From NCBI RefSeq assembly GCF_036053395.1, contig NZ_CP107942.1:9910001-9974000 (forward strand): 64,000 bases of DNA. The letters are read 5' to 3'. The DNA is from Actinoplanes sp. NBC_00393 (GTDB lineage Bacteria > Actinomycetota > Actinomycetes > Mycobacteriales > Micromonosporaceae). The notes beneath the pieces were generated by a model. That model saw only the letters and a program-made list of their open reading frames with translations, was not told the origin of the DNA and searched no databases. A program made the translations under genes and the position numbers. Shown one piece after another: positions 36,742 through 44,514 of the stretch. How positions within the stretch are numbered: position 1 is the first letter of the stretch; each line of letters starts with the position of its first letter.

Positions 36742-38244
36742 GTGGAGTGGTCCGAGGAGTTGGCCGGTGGCCTGTTGCAGGCCGCGCCGGACGCGATCCT
36801 GGTGATCGACGGCGAGCGGATCGTGCTGGCCAACGACCGTGCCGAGCAGGTGTACGGCTGGCCCCGCTCCGAACTCGTCGGCCAGTCCGTCGAGGTGCTG
36901 ATGACCGACGAGGCCCGGGTGCTCCGCGCGGAACGGCGCCGGCTGTTCGACGAGAGTCCGCCCGGCTCGATCGGCTCGATCGTGACCACCGCCCGGCGCC
37001 GGGACGGCAGCTCGTTCCCGGTCGAGTCGTCCACCACGATCATCGAGACCCCGCAGGGACGGCTCGCGGTCGCGGTGGTGCGGGACGTGACCGAGCGGGT
37101 GCGCACCGAGGAGGAGAAGGCGCGGCTGCTCGCCGAGGCCCAGGCGCACCGCAGCCAGCGGCTGGAGAGTCTCGGTCAGCTGGCCGGTGGGATCGCCCAC
37201 GACTTCAACAACATGCTCGGCGTGATCCTGAACTACGCCAGCTTCGTGATCGAGGAGGCGGAGTCCGCCGAACCGGACGTCTCGATGATCGCGGCCGATG
37301 CCCAGCAGGTGGTCCGGGCCGGTAAACGGGGCACCGATCTCACCCACCAGCTGCTCGCTTTCGCCCGGCGGGAAGTGGTCCGGCCGCAACCGGTGGACCT
37401 CAACGCGCACATCGTCGAGGTTCAGGAACTGCTGCGGCGTACGCTCGGCGAGCACATCACGTTGATCTTCCGGCCGGACCCCGGCCTGCCGACCGTGACC
37501 TGCGACCCCAGCCAGATCGAGCAGCTACTGGTGAACCTCGCCCTGAACGCGCGGGACGCCATGCCGGCCGGCGGCAACCTGGTGATCGACACCGGCCTGC
37601 TCGACGACCGGGTCCGGCTGCGGGTCAGCGACTCCGGCCGCGGCATGGCCCCCGACGTGCTGGAACGCGCCTTCGAGCCGTTCTTCACCACGAAGGGCAG
37701 CGGCGAGGGGACCGGTCTCGGCCTGGCCACCGTCTACGGCATCGTCACCCAGGCCGGCGGTGAGGTGAGCATGACCAGCGAGGTGGGCCTCGGCACCACG
37801 GTCACCGTGCTGTTGCCGGCCGGGGCCACGGCGGCGCCGGCGGACGTGGACGAGCAGCCGGGCGCCACCGACGGCCACGGCGAGACGCTGCTCGTCGTGG
37901 AGGACGAGGACGCGCTGCGCGACGTGGCCGGCCGGATCCTCACCGGCGCCGGCTATCGCGTGCTCTCGGCCGAGGGCGGGGCCCAGGCGCTGGAGCTGGC
38001 CGCCGGGCACGACGGGGAGATCGACCTGCTGGTCAGCGACGTGGTGATGCCCGGCATGCTGGGCAAGGAGCTGGCCGAGCGGCTGGTGGTGGCCCGGCCG
38101 GGCACCCGGGTGCTCTACATGTCCGGGTACGCCCAGCCGGTCCTGGCCTCGCAGGGCACGCTCGACCCGGGCGTGGCCCTGCTGGAGAAGCCGTTCACCG
38201 CGAACGACCTGCTCGCCGCAGTTCGTAAGCGCCTAGACGGTTGA
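36742..38244 (+). CDS. Hybrid sensor histidine kinase (PAS-HisKA-HATPase-REC)
   Basis: A 500-residue soluble hybrid kinase. PAS domain at about 10-115. His153 in GGIAHDFNN is the phosphorylation site. ATP-binding motifs are [18 protein letters not shown] and [11 protein letters not shown]. The receiver domain (about 375-498) has Asp433 in [10 protein letters not shown] and Lys in EKPF. It has no membrane segment, so it senses a cytoplasmic signal. No response regulator with an output domain is next to it. Start GTG 36742 has GGGGGTGG closely upstream. Confidence 0.92.
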   Translation: MEWSEELAGGLLQAAPDAILVIDGERIVLANDRAEQVYGWPRSELVGQSVEVLMTDEARVLRAERRRLFDESPPGSIGSIVTTARRRDGSSFPVESSTTIIETPQGRLAVAVVRDVTERVRTEEEKARLLAEAQAHRSQRLESLGQLAGGIAHDFNNMLGVILNYASFVIEEAESAEPDVSMIAADAQQVVRAGKRGTDLTHQLLAFARREVVRPQPVDLNAHIVEVQELLRRTLGEHITLIFRPDPGLPTVTCDPSQIEQLLVNLALNARDAMPAGGNLVIDTGLLDDRVRLRVSDSGRGMAPDVLERAFEPFFTTKGSGEGTGLGLATVYGIVTQAGGEVSMTSEVGLGTTVTVLLPAGATAAPADVDEQPGATDGHGETLLVVEDEDALRDVAGRILTGAGYRVLSAEGGAQALELAAGHDGEIDLLVSDVVMPGMLGKELAERLVVARPGTRVLYMSGYAQPVLASQGTLDPGVALLEKPFTANDLLAAVRKRLDG

Positions 38245-38258
38245 TCTATATTTCTGAG

Positions 38259-38864
38259 ATGTCCGGACGCCGAGTGGGAATCATGGGTGGCACCTTCGAC
38301 CCCATCCACCACGGCCACCTGGTCGCCGCGAGCGAGGTGCAGGACCGCTTCGAGCTGGACGAGGTGATGTTCGTCCCCACCGGCCAGCCGTACGAGAAGG
38401 GCAAGGTCTCGCCCGCCGAGGACCGCTACCTGATGACGGTGATCGCCACCGCGTCGAACCCGCGCTTCCACGTGAGCCGCGCCGACATGGACCGGGACGG
38501 CCCCACCTACACCGTCGACACGCTCCGCGACATGCGAGCCGTCTACGGCCAGTCCGCGGAGCTCTACTTCATCACCGGCGCCGACGCGCTGGCTCGGATC
38601 CTGTCCTGGAAAGACGCGTTCACCATGCTGGAGCTGGCGCACTTCATCGGCGTCACCCGGCCGGGTTTCGAGCTCTCCGGGGAGCACCTGCCGCCGGAGA
38701 GCGTGACCCTGGTCGAGGTGCCGGCCATGGCGATCTCGTCCAGCGACTGCCGTAACCGGGTGGCTGCCGGCCACCCGGTCTGGTACCTGGTGCCGGATGG
38801 TGTCGTGCAATACATCAACAAGCGGGGCCTCTATCGGGACTCGGGGATTTCACCACCGGTGTGA
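38259..38864 (+). CDS. nadD: Nicotinate-nucleotide adenylyltransferase
   Basis: Makes deamido-NAD from nicotinate mononucleotide and ATP (NAD synthesis); 201 residues. The nucleotidyltransferase motif [12 protein letters not shown] is at 10-21 and the [10 protein letters not shown] motif near the end. The ATG was chosen because TATATT (38247-38252) stands exactly 6 bases upstream with no ribosome-binding site, a leaderless pattern. The genes obgE, nadD and rsfS keep their conserved order, with four genes inserted after obgE. Confidence 0.95.
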   Translation: MSGRRVGIMGGTFDPIHHGHLVAASEVQDRFELDEVMFVPTGQPYEKGKVSPAEDRYLMTVIATASNPRFHVSRADMDRDGPTYTVDTLRDMRAVYGQSAELYFITGADALARILSWKDAFTMLELAHFIGVTRPGFELSGEHLPPESVTLVEVPAMAISSSDCRNRVAAGHPVWYLVPDGVVQYINKRGLYRDSGISPPV

Positions 38865-38903
38865 GACGCTTGAAGTCCTGATAGTCGACTCGAGGGGACT
38901 CTT

Positions 38904-39293
38904 TTGCCCGTCACCGAACGCGCTCTGGAACTCGCGCTGACGGCCGCTCAGGCCGCCGCCGACAAGAAGGCGCAGGACATCTCCGTCATCGACGTCGCCG
39001 ACCAGCTCTACATCACCGACGCGTTCGTCATCGCCTCGGCGTCGAACGAGCGTCAGGTGGTCGCGGTCGTGGACGCCATCGAGGAAGCTCTCGTCAACCT
39101 GCCGGAGAAGGCGAAGCCGGTGCGTCGCGAGGGTGAGCGGCAGGGCCGGTGGGTGCTGCTGGACTACGTCGACATCGTGGTGCACGTCCAGCACACCGAG
39201 GAGCGCGAGTTCTACGCCCTCGACAAGCTGTGGAAGGACTGCCCGATCATCCCGTTCGTGGACCGGGACATGGTCGAGGCCTCCGCAGAGTGA
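38904..39293 (+). CDS. rsfS: Ribosomal silencing factor RsfS
   Basis: Binds L14 on the free 50S subunit and blocks joining of the subunits when nutrients are low; 129 residues. The conserved stretches are DISVIDVADQLYITDAFVIASA and GRWVLLDYVDIVVHVQ, with FYALDKLWKDCP at the end. The start is TTG with GAGGGG 6 bases upstream. The stop overlaps the GTG start of the next gene. Confidence 0.95.
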   Translation: MPVTERALELALTAAQAAADKKAQDISVIDVADQLYITDAFVIASASNERQVVAVVDAIEEALVNLPEKAKPVRREGERQGRWVLLDYVDIVVHVQHTEEREFYALDKLWKDCPIIPFVDRDMVEASAE

Positions 39294-39919
39294 CCCGGCT
39301 CATCGTCTGGCGGCACGGCAACACCGATTGGAACGCGGGGCGCCGGGTTCAGGGCCAGACCGACGTGCCGCTCAACGACCTGGGCCGGCGACAGGCCGCC
39401 GAGGCGGCGGAGCTGCTGATCCGGATGCGCCCGGACGCGATCGTCTCCAGCGACCTGCGCCGCGCCGCCGACACCGCCGCCGCGCTGGCCGGCCTGACCG
39501 GCCTCCCGGTCAGCACCGACGACCGGCTGCGGGAGCGCTACTTCGGCGCCTGGCAGGGCCTCACCATGGCCGAGGTGGCCGAGCAGCGACCCGACGAGCA
39601 CGCCCGCTGGACGGCCGGCGAGGACGTCATCGGTGGCGACGTGGAGACCCTCGACGACCTGGGTAAACGGGTCTCCGAGGCGATCCAGGACGCGGCCGGG
39701 CTGGCACCCGGCGGCACGGTGGTCGTGGCGACCCACGGCGCGGCGGCACGGCAGGGCGTCGGGCATCTGCTCGGCTGGCCCCGCGAGCAGTTGCGTACGC
39801 TGCGGGCCCTGCAGAACTGTCACTGGGTCGAGCTGACCGACGACCCCGCGCGGGGCTGGCAGCTGGGGGCGTACAACGTGGGCGTCTTCGCCGATCGGCC
39901 CGTTCCCCCGCCGGTCTGA
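39290..39919 (+). CDS. Histidine phosphatase (phosphoglycerate mutase-like)
   Basis: A 209-residue enzyme of the histidine phosphatase family. The catalytic RHG motif is at 8-10 (VWRHGNTDWN) and the second His in VVVATHGAAAR. SSDLRRAADTA and RYFGAWQG are conserved. The substrate is unknown; in related actinomycetes such proteins next to rsfS have been linked to glucosyl-3-phosphoglycerate, but that is not shown here. GTG overlaps the rsfS stop (GTGA), so translation is coupled. Confidence 0.9.
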   Translation: MTRLIVWRHGNTDWNAGRRVQGQTDVPLNDLGRRQAAEAAELLIRMRPDAIVSSDLRRAADTAAALAGLTGLPVSTDDRLRERYFGAWQGLTMAEVAEQRPDEHARWTAGEDVIGGDVETLDDLGKRVSEAIQDAAGLAPGGTVVVATHGAAARQGVGHLLGWPREQLRTLRALQNCHWVELTDDPARGWQLGAYNVGVFADRPVPPPV

Positions 39920-39954
39920 GGGAACCTCAGCCGATCGGGTAGCGTCCAAGAACC

Positions 39955-40323
39955 ATGTTGATCCGTCGAAGCGTTGTCCCCGCCGCGCTGATCCTGGCCT
40001 TCGCGGCCGGCTGCGCGAACAACAACACCATCGACGCCGGCGCCCCCGCGCCGGCCCCATCCCCCTCCCTGAATGTCGTCGAGCCGGTCCCCTCCGGTGG
40101 CGGCACCACGATCACCGGCACCGTCACCGAGGGTGTGGAACCCGGCTGCCTGCTGCTCAAGACCACCGACGGCGAGCATCTGCTGATCTTCAAGGACGCG
40201 ACGGTGAAGTCGTCCGTCAAGGCCGGCAGCGAGATCACGGTGGTCGGCAAGCCCGAGGCAGGCATGATGACCACCTGCATGCAGGGCGAGCCGTTCGTGG
40301 TCAGCTCGGTAGCCGCCAGCTGA
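39955..40323 (+). CDS. Putative lipoprotein, unknown function
   Basis: A 122-residue protein with a lipoprotein signal: helix PAALILAFAA and lipobox AAGC (Cys20). A short Pro/Ala linker leads to a small all-beta-like domain (about 48-120) that may resemble an OB fold (TITGTVTEGVEPGCLLLKTTDG). TAGCGT (39940-39945) lies 9 bases before the ATG, so the mRNA leader would be only a few bases. Confidence 0.78.
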   Translation: MLIRRSVVPAALILAFAAGCANNNTIDAGAPAPAPSPSLNVVEPVPSGGGTTITGTVTEGVEPGCLLLKTTDGEHLLIFKDATVKSSVKAGSEITVVGKPEAGMMTTCMQGEPFVVSSVAAS

Positions 40324-40340
40324 CGCACAACTTCATCAAG

Positions 40341-40352
40341 TACCTTGCCTGC
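40341..40352 (+). promoter_or_regulatory. Leaderless promoter of degV
   Basis: TACCTT (40341-40346) stands 6 bases before the ATG, without a ribosome-binding site. Confidence 0.55.
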
Positions 40353-41198
40353 ATGACCATCGCGGTCGTGACCGACTCCACCGCGTACCTGCCGGGTGAG
40401 CTGAGCGGCACATATGACCTGACCATCGTGCCGCTCACCGTCGTCATCAACGGCTGGGACGGGCTGGAGGGCCTGGAGATCTCGCCCGCCGAGGTCGCCC
40501 GGGCGCTCGGCACACGCCGTGCCGCCGTCAGCACGTCCCGGCCGGCGCCCTCCCAGTTCGCCGCGGAGTACCGTCGGCTCCTCGACAACGGCGCCGACGG
40601 CGTGGTCTCGGTGCACCTGTCCGCCAAGCTCTCCGGCACCTTCGAGGCGGCCCAGCTGGCCGCCGCCGAGGTCGGCCCGCAAGTTCGGGTGGTGGACAGC
40701 GGGACAGCCGCGATGGGGCTGGGCTTCCCGGCGCTTGCCGCGGCCACGGCCGCAGCCCAAGGTCAAGACCTGGAGACGGTACGCCGTACCGCGGTCGAGA
40801 ACGCCGAAAAAGTGAGCACCTTCTTCTACGTGGACACGCTCGAGTTCCTGCGCCGCGGCGGCCGGATCGGGGCGGCGTCGGCGCTGGTCGGCACCGCCCT
40901 CTCGGTCAAGCCGATCCTGCACGTGCTGGACGGCGCGGTCGTGGTCCGCGACAAGGTGCGGACCGCGGGGCGGGCGCTGACCCGGCTGGTCGACCTGGCG
41001 GTCGAGGCGGCCGGCGACGGCGAGGCGGACGTGGCCGTGCACCACCTGGGCACCCCGGACCGGGCGTCGGCGCTGGTCGACGCGATCAGCGTGCGGCTCG
41101 GCGACCGGCTGCGGGACTGCTACCTGACCGAGGTGGGCGCCGTGGTGGCCGCCCACACCGGTCCCGGACTGGCCGGCGTCGTGGTGCACCGCCGCTAG
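40353..41198 (+). CDS. DegV family fatty-acid-binding protein
   Basis: A 281-residue DegV protein, a soluble fatty-acid carrier in bacteria (FakB-type proteins present the fatty acid to a kinase). Conserved: VTDSTAYLPGEL at the N-terminus, TSRPAPSQFAAEYRRL, SAKLSGTFEAAQLAA, VVDSGTAAMGLGF, FFYVDTLEFLRRGGRIG and VGAVVAAHTGPG. No fakA-like kinase is encoded in the window. The stop shares CTAG with the converging gene. Confidence 0.93.
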   Translation: MTIAVVTDSTAYLPGELSGTYDLTIVPLTVVINGWDGLEGLEISPAEVARALGTRRAAVSTSRPAPSQFAAEYRRLLDNGADGVVSVHLSAKLSGTFEAAQLAAAEVGPQVRVVDSGTAAMGLGFPALAAATAAAQGQDLETVRRTAVENAEKVSTFFYVDTLEFLRRGGRIGAASALVGTALSVKPILHVLDGAVVVRDKVRTAGRALTRLVDLAVEAAGDGEADVAVHHLGTPDRASALVDAISVRLGDRLRDCYLTEVGAVVAAHTGPGLAGVVVHRR

Positions 41199-42253
41199 GG
41201 ACGCTCGGGCCAGCCCTTCCCGTGCCAGCGGGCCGGGGACAGCTCCTCGGCCACGCTGAGGTGCGGCAGCAGGGCCGACCAGGCCAGCACCCGATCGCCC
41301 AACTGCACCTCGTCCGCCTCCGGGAGCAGGGCCGGCGCGTCGGTCGCCCACACCGCGCGGGTACGCCAGCCGTCCGCCGCCGAGCCGGTCAGCCGCAACG
41401 GGGCCAGCGGGAGCGTGGAGTTCTCGGCCTGACGGGCGTACTCGCCGATCGCCAGCACCCGTTCGGCCCGCTGGACCAGGCTGTGCAGCGGGTGGCCGGG
41501 CGGCGCGGAGTAGGGGACTGTGCAGCCCTGGTCGTCGCTGACGTACGCCATCGGGGTCAGGCCGCGCGCCGAACTCAGGTAGAACTCCTCGGCCTGGGCG
41601 AACAGGCCGGGCAGGTGGTCGCTGCCGTCCGCGGCGACCAGCAGGGTGCCGCGCTCCGGGGCGAACGCGACCGGGGTGCCGCCGACCTGCTCGGCGAGGC
41701 CGGCCAGCCAGTTCGCCAGCAGCAGGTGCGAGGTCCAGTACGCGTCGCCGTCGTCGACGAAGCGGACGACGGTCGGGCCGGAGGCGACCCCGCGAAGGAC
41801 GGCGCCGGAGAGATTCGAGCGGGCGGTGGCGAAGATCAGGTCGGCGGAGACGTGCCAGTCGAGGAATTGGGCCGGAGTCACGTACGTCATCGTGTCCGGC
41901 TGATCGACCACCACGAACTCGGACAGAAAAGGCAAGGTGGGGCGGCGCAGCGGCGCGCCCGGCGCGGCGCCGCGCAGCACCGGGCGCAGCAGCGGCGCGG
42001 CCTCCTGCCACTCGGCCGGCATGCCGGGGGTACGCAGCAGGCCGCCCACGAAATCGTCCAGTTCACGGCGCTTGGCCCGCCGGACCAGCAGCGGCTCGAG
42101 CTGCAGAATCGTCGGCTCGACGTCGCCGGCGGCAGTGAACCGGATCTCGAACGCCCGGGAGTGGTAGCGCGCGCCGGTGACACCCGCCCGGCGTAGCCGC
42201 CGGATCACCCGGGCGGCGAGCCGGGCCCGGGCGATCCTCCGAATGAGGCCCAC
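41195..42253 (-). CDS. DUF1444-like protein
   Basis: A 352-residue soluble protein. The central stretch VTPAQFLDWHVSADLIFATARSNL resembles DUF1444 (YtpQ) proteins, but overall similarity is judged by eye only. The function is unknown. GTG start with AGGAGAGGA upstream. It follows the methyltransferase gene by 29 bases on the same strand, so they may be co-transcribed. Confidence 0.7.
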   Translation of the reverse strand: MGLIRRIARARLAARVIRRLRRAGVTGARYHSRAFEIRFTAAGDVEPTILQLEPLLVRRAKRRELDDFVGGLLRTPGMPAEWQEAAPLLRPVLRGAAPGAPLRRPTLPFLSEFVVVDQPDTMTYVTPAQFLDWHVSADLIFATARSNLSGAVLRGVASGPTVVRFVDDGDAYWTSHLLLANWLAGLAEQVGGTPVAFAPERGTLLVAADGSDHLPGLFAQAEEFYLSSARGLTPMAYVSDDQGCTVPYSAPPGHPLHSLVQRAERVLAIGEYARQAENSTLPLAPLRLTGSAADGWRTRAVWATDAPALLPEADEVQLGDRVLAWSALLPHLSVAEELSPARWHGKGWPERP

Positions 42254-42282
42254 GACGCCTGTCCTCTCCTGCCTCGCCGTCC

Positions 42283-43131
42283 CTATCGCCGCCGGTCCGG
42301 GCGGGCGATGATCGCACGGGCGTCGAGATCATCGTCGGTGGCGACGGTGGCCGTCAATCCGTTCTCAAGGGCGATCTCGATGGCCGTTCCGGTCTGCGCT
42401 TCGGTGATCTCCGAGATCAGAGTGCCGTGCGGGGTCAACCAGCTTCGGGCTTCGGCCGCGACCGAGCGGAAGACGGCCAGGCCGTCGTCGCCGCCGTCCA
42501 GGGCGATGCGGGGTTCGTGGTCGCGGGCCTCGGCCGGGAGGAAAGGGATGTGGCTGGTCGCGACGTAGGGGACGTTGGCGAGGAGCACATCTATCCGGCC
42601 GCGCAGGTCGGCGGGGAGGGCGGTGAAGAGGTCGCCCTGATGGACGTTGCTGCCGAGGTTCTCGCGGGCGCAGGCTACGGCTACGGGGTCCAGATCGGCG
42701 GCGTGCAGGGTGATGCCGGGCCTGCGGTGCCGGACGGCCAGCCCCAGGGCGCCGGAGCCACAGCAGAGATCCACGACTACTTCCTCTTCCTCTGCTTGCT
42801 CCGTGCCTCGGCTGGCCTCTTCCTCCGTGCCTCGGCGGGCCTTATTCTCTGTGCCTCGGCCGGCTTCGACGGCCAGTTGGACCAGTAGCTCGCTGCGGAC
42901 CCGGGGGACGAAGACGCCGGGGCGGAGCCGGACCCGGACGCCGCAGAAATCGGCATAGCCGACGACCTGTTCGAGGGGCTCGCCCGCGGCCCGGCGCTCG
43001 ACCAGAGCGGCCAGCGCGGCGTCGTCGTGGCCGGATGCCTCGCGCAGCACCTCCGCCTCTTCCTCGGCGAACACGCAGCCTGCCGCCCGCAGCCGGTGAA
43101 CGGCCGCGGCGACGGCATCGGTCGTAGTCAC
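42283..43131 (-). CDS. PrmC-related protein-(glutamine-N5) methyltransferase
   Basis: A SAM-dependent methyltransferase of 282 residues, closest to the PrmC-related group of unknown substrate (TIGR03704). The SAM site is VVDLCCGSGALGLAV. The catalytic NPPY of true PrmC is NVPY here (LLANVPYV). EARDHEPRIALDGG follows. An insert of about 25 residues with RGTE repeats lies just before the SAM motif. The gene is not next to prfA, so it is unlikely to be the release-factor enzyme. Start GTG 43131 lies 8 bases behind TAAGGA on the minus strand. Confidence 0.87.
   Translation of the reverse strand: MTTTDAVAAAVHRLRAAGCVFAEEEAEVLREASGHDDAALAALVERRAAGEPLEQVVGYADFCGVRVRLRPGVFVPRVRSELLVQLAVEAGRGTENKARRGTEEEASRGTEQAEEEEVVVDLCCGSGALGLAVRHRRPGITLHAADLDPVAVACARENLGSNVHQGDLFTALPADLRGRIDVLLANVPYVATSHIPFLPAEARDHEPRIALDGGDDGLAVFRSVAAEARSWLTPHGTLISEITEAQTGTAIEIALENGLTATVATDDDLDARAIIARPDRRR
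42800..42871 (-). repeat. 24-bp tandem repeat (3 copies) inside the methyltransferase gene
   Basis: Units 42800-42823, 42824-42847 and 42848-42871 share GTGCCTCGGC. On the coding strand they give GRGTE-containing 8-residue units between the N-terminal domain and the SAM-binding motif. The reading frame is kept. Confidence 0.88.
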
Positions 43132-43226
43132 AGGCACAGTCCTTAGCACAGAAACGAAAGATCGTGATGGTCGTCCACAATGCCGCGCTGTCCACAGGGG
43201 TCCCGGCGGCGAGGCGGCAGAGTTCC

Positions 43227-43239
43227 TACTTTCTGGAGT
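43227..43239 (+). promoter_or_regulatory. Leaderless promoter of comEA
   Basis: TACTTT (43227-43232) stands 7 bases before the GTG at 43240. GGAG is present but only 1 base from the start, too close to act as a ribosome-binding site. Confidence 0.55.
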
Positions 43240-44514
43240 GTGCGAGAGGCGAAGGATAGCGGTGACATCGTCGAAGCGCGGCTGCGGGCGGTGCTCCCAC
43301 CGGCCGGGCCCGCGGCGGACGACGGACCCCTCGACTGGGCGGACATCATCCCCGGCTGGTCCGCGGAGGAGGAACCGGATCACCCTTTCGGGAGGCCGCC
43401 CGCCGGTGGCGTGGGTACCGCGCGCGGCGGCGTCTCCGCTTCCTCATCGGTTCCCTCCGCGGCCGACCCGAACCGTCCCGGCTTCGCCGACTTCTGGCCC
43501 GGTCCGGGTTCGGCGCCGCCCTCTGATCCCTCGCCGGGCCGCGCCGCCACACCGTCCTACCCGTGGGATCCACCTGCGCCGCGCGGCCTTTCCGGCGCCC
43601 AGCCCGCTGTTCTGCGCGTCCCGTCTCCTGAGCCGGGCGTGCTGAGCGGTCCTGCTCCTGACGCCGGCCTCCTGCCGGGGCCGGGTGTGCTGAGCGGCCC
43701 TCCCGATGCTGGGCCCTCTTTTCAGCCGGGCGTGTTGAGCGGCCCGTCTTCTGAGCCGGACATCTCGCCCGGTCCCTTTCCTGAGCCGGGCCTTCTGCCT
43801 GAGTCCTCTCCCGCTCCCGCCCCCGAGCCGGGTTCCCTGCGGGGCGCCTCTCCCGAGCTGGGTGGCGGGGCATTCGGTGGCGAGGGGAAGCGAGCCTGGC
43901 TGCATGCCTTCGACCCTGGGCGGCCCGGTGTCCGCGCCTTGGCGGCGGTTGCCGTGGCCGTGGTTCTCATCGCGGCGTTCCTGGCTTGGCGGTCGCGGCC
44001 GCGGGTGGATCAGGTCGCCCCCGCCTTCGAGACGACCATGAGCGCCTCTGCGGGACCGCCCGCGGGACCGGGAGCGGGAGAGGTGGTGGTCGCCGTAGGC
44101 GGGAAGGTCCGCAAGCCCGGCCTGGTCCGCCTCCCGGCCGGCGCACGGGTCGCCGACGCGCTGACCGCGGCCGGCGGCGCCGAACCCGGCGTCGACGTGG
44201 CGATGCTGAACCTTGCCCGCCGGGTGACCGACGGCGAGCTCATCATGGTGGGCGTATCGGCCGCACCAGGCGCCGCCGTTCCCGGGGCGGGCGTGCCCGG
44301 CGCCGCGCCCGGGGCACCCGGCGGCCTGATCAACCTGAACATGGCCACCCTCTCCGACCTCGATTCCCTGCCCGGCGTGGGACCGGTGCTGGCCCAGCGG
44401 ATCCTGGATGCCCGGGACGCCCAGGGCGGCTTCCGCGCGGTGGCCGATCTCCGCAAGGTCGACGGCATCGGCGACGCCCGGTATGAGCAGCTCAAAGACC
44501 TGGTCACGGTCTGA
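43240..44514 (+). CDS. comEA: ComEA-like DNA-binding protein
   Basis: A 424-residue membrane protein with DNA-uptake parts. The N-terminal ~220 residues are Pro-rich with repeats of the PGVLSGP type. One membrane helix follows (ALAAVAVAVVLIAAFLAW), then an SLBB domain (EVVVAVGGKVRKPGLVRLP) and a helix-hairpin-helix domain at the end (INLNMATLSDLDSLPGVGP). ComEA normally binds incoming double-stranded DNA outside the membrane. The cytoplasmic Pro-rich extension is longer than in model species. The stop overlaps the ATG of comEC by one base. Confidence 0.92.
   Translation: MREAKDSGDIVEARLRAVLPPAGPAADDGPLDWADIIPGWSAEEEPDHPFGRPPAGGVGTARGGVSASSSVPSAADPNRPGFADFWPGPGSAPPSDPSPGRAATPSYPWDPPAPRGLSGAQPAVLRVPSPEPGVLSGPAPDAGLLPGPGVLSGPPDAGPSFQPGVLSGPSSEPDISPGPFPEPGLLPESSPAPAPEPGSLRGASPELGGGAFGGEGKRAWLHAFDPGRPGVRALAAVAVAVVLIAAFLAWRSRPRVDQVAPAFETTMSASAGPPAGPGAGEVVVAVGGKVRKPGLVRLPAGARVADALTAAGGAEPGVDVAMLNLARRVTDGELIMVGVSAAPGAAVPGAGVPGAAPGAPGGLINLNMATLSDLDSLPGVGPVLAQRILDARDAQGGFRAVADLRKVDGIGDARYEQLKDLVTV

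Noticed and set aside
43160..43200. DnaA boxes (CTGTCCACAGG) and a replication origin
   Set aside because: Only one box-like sequence with a mismatch is present and no dnaA or dnaN is near; it lies in a short promoter region.
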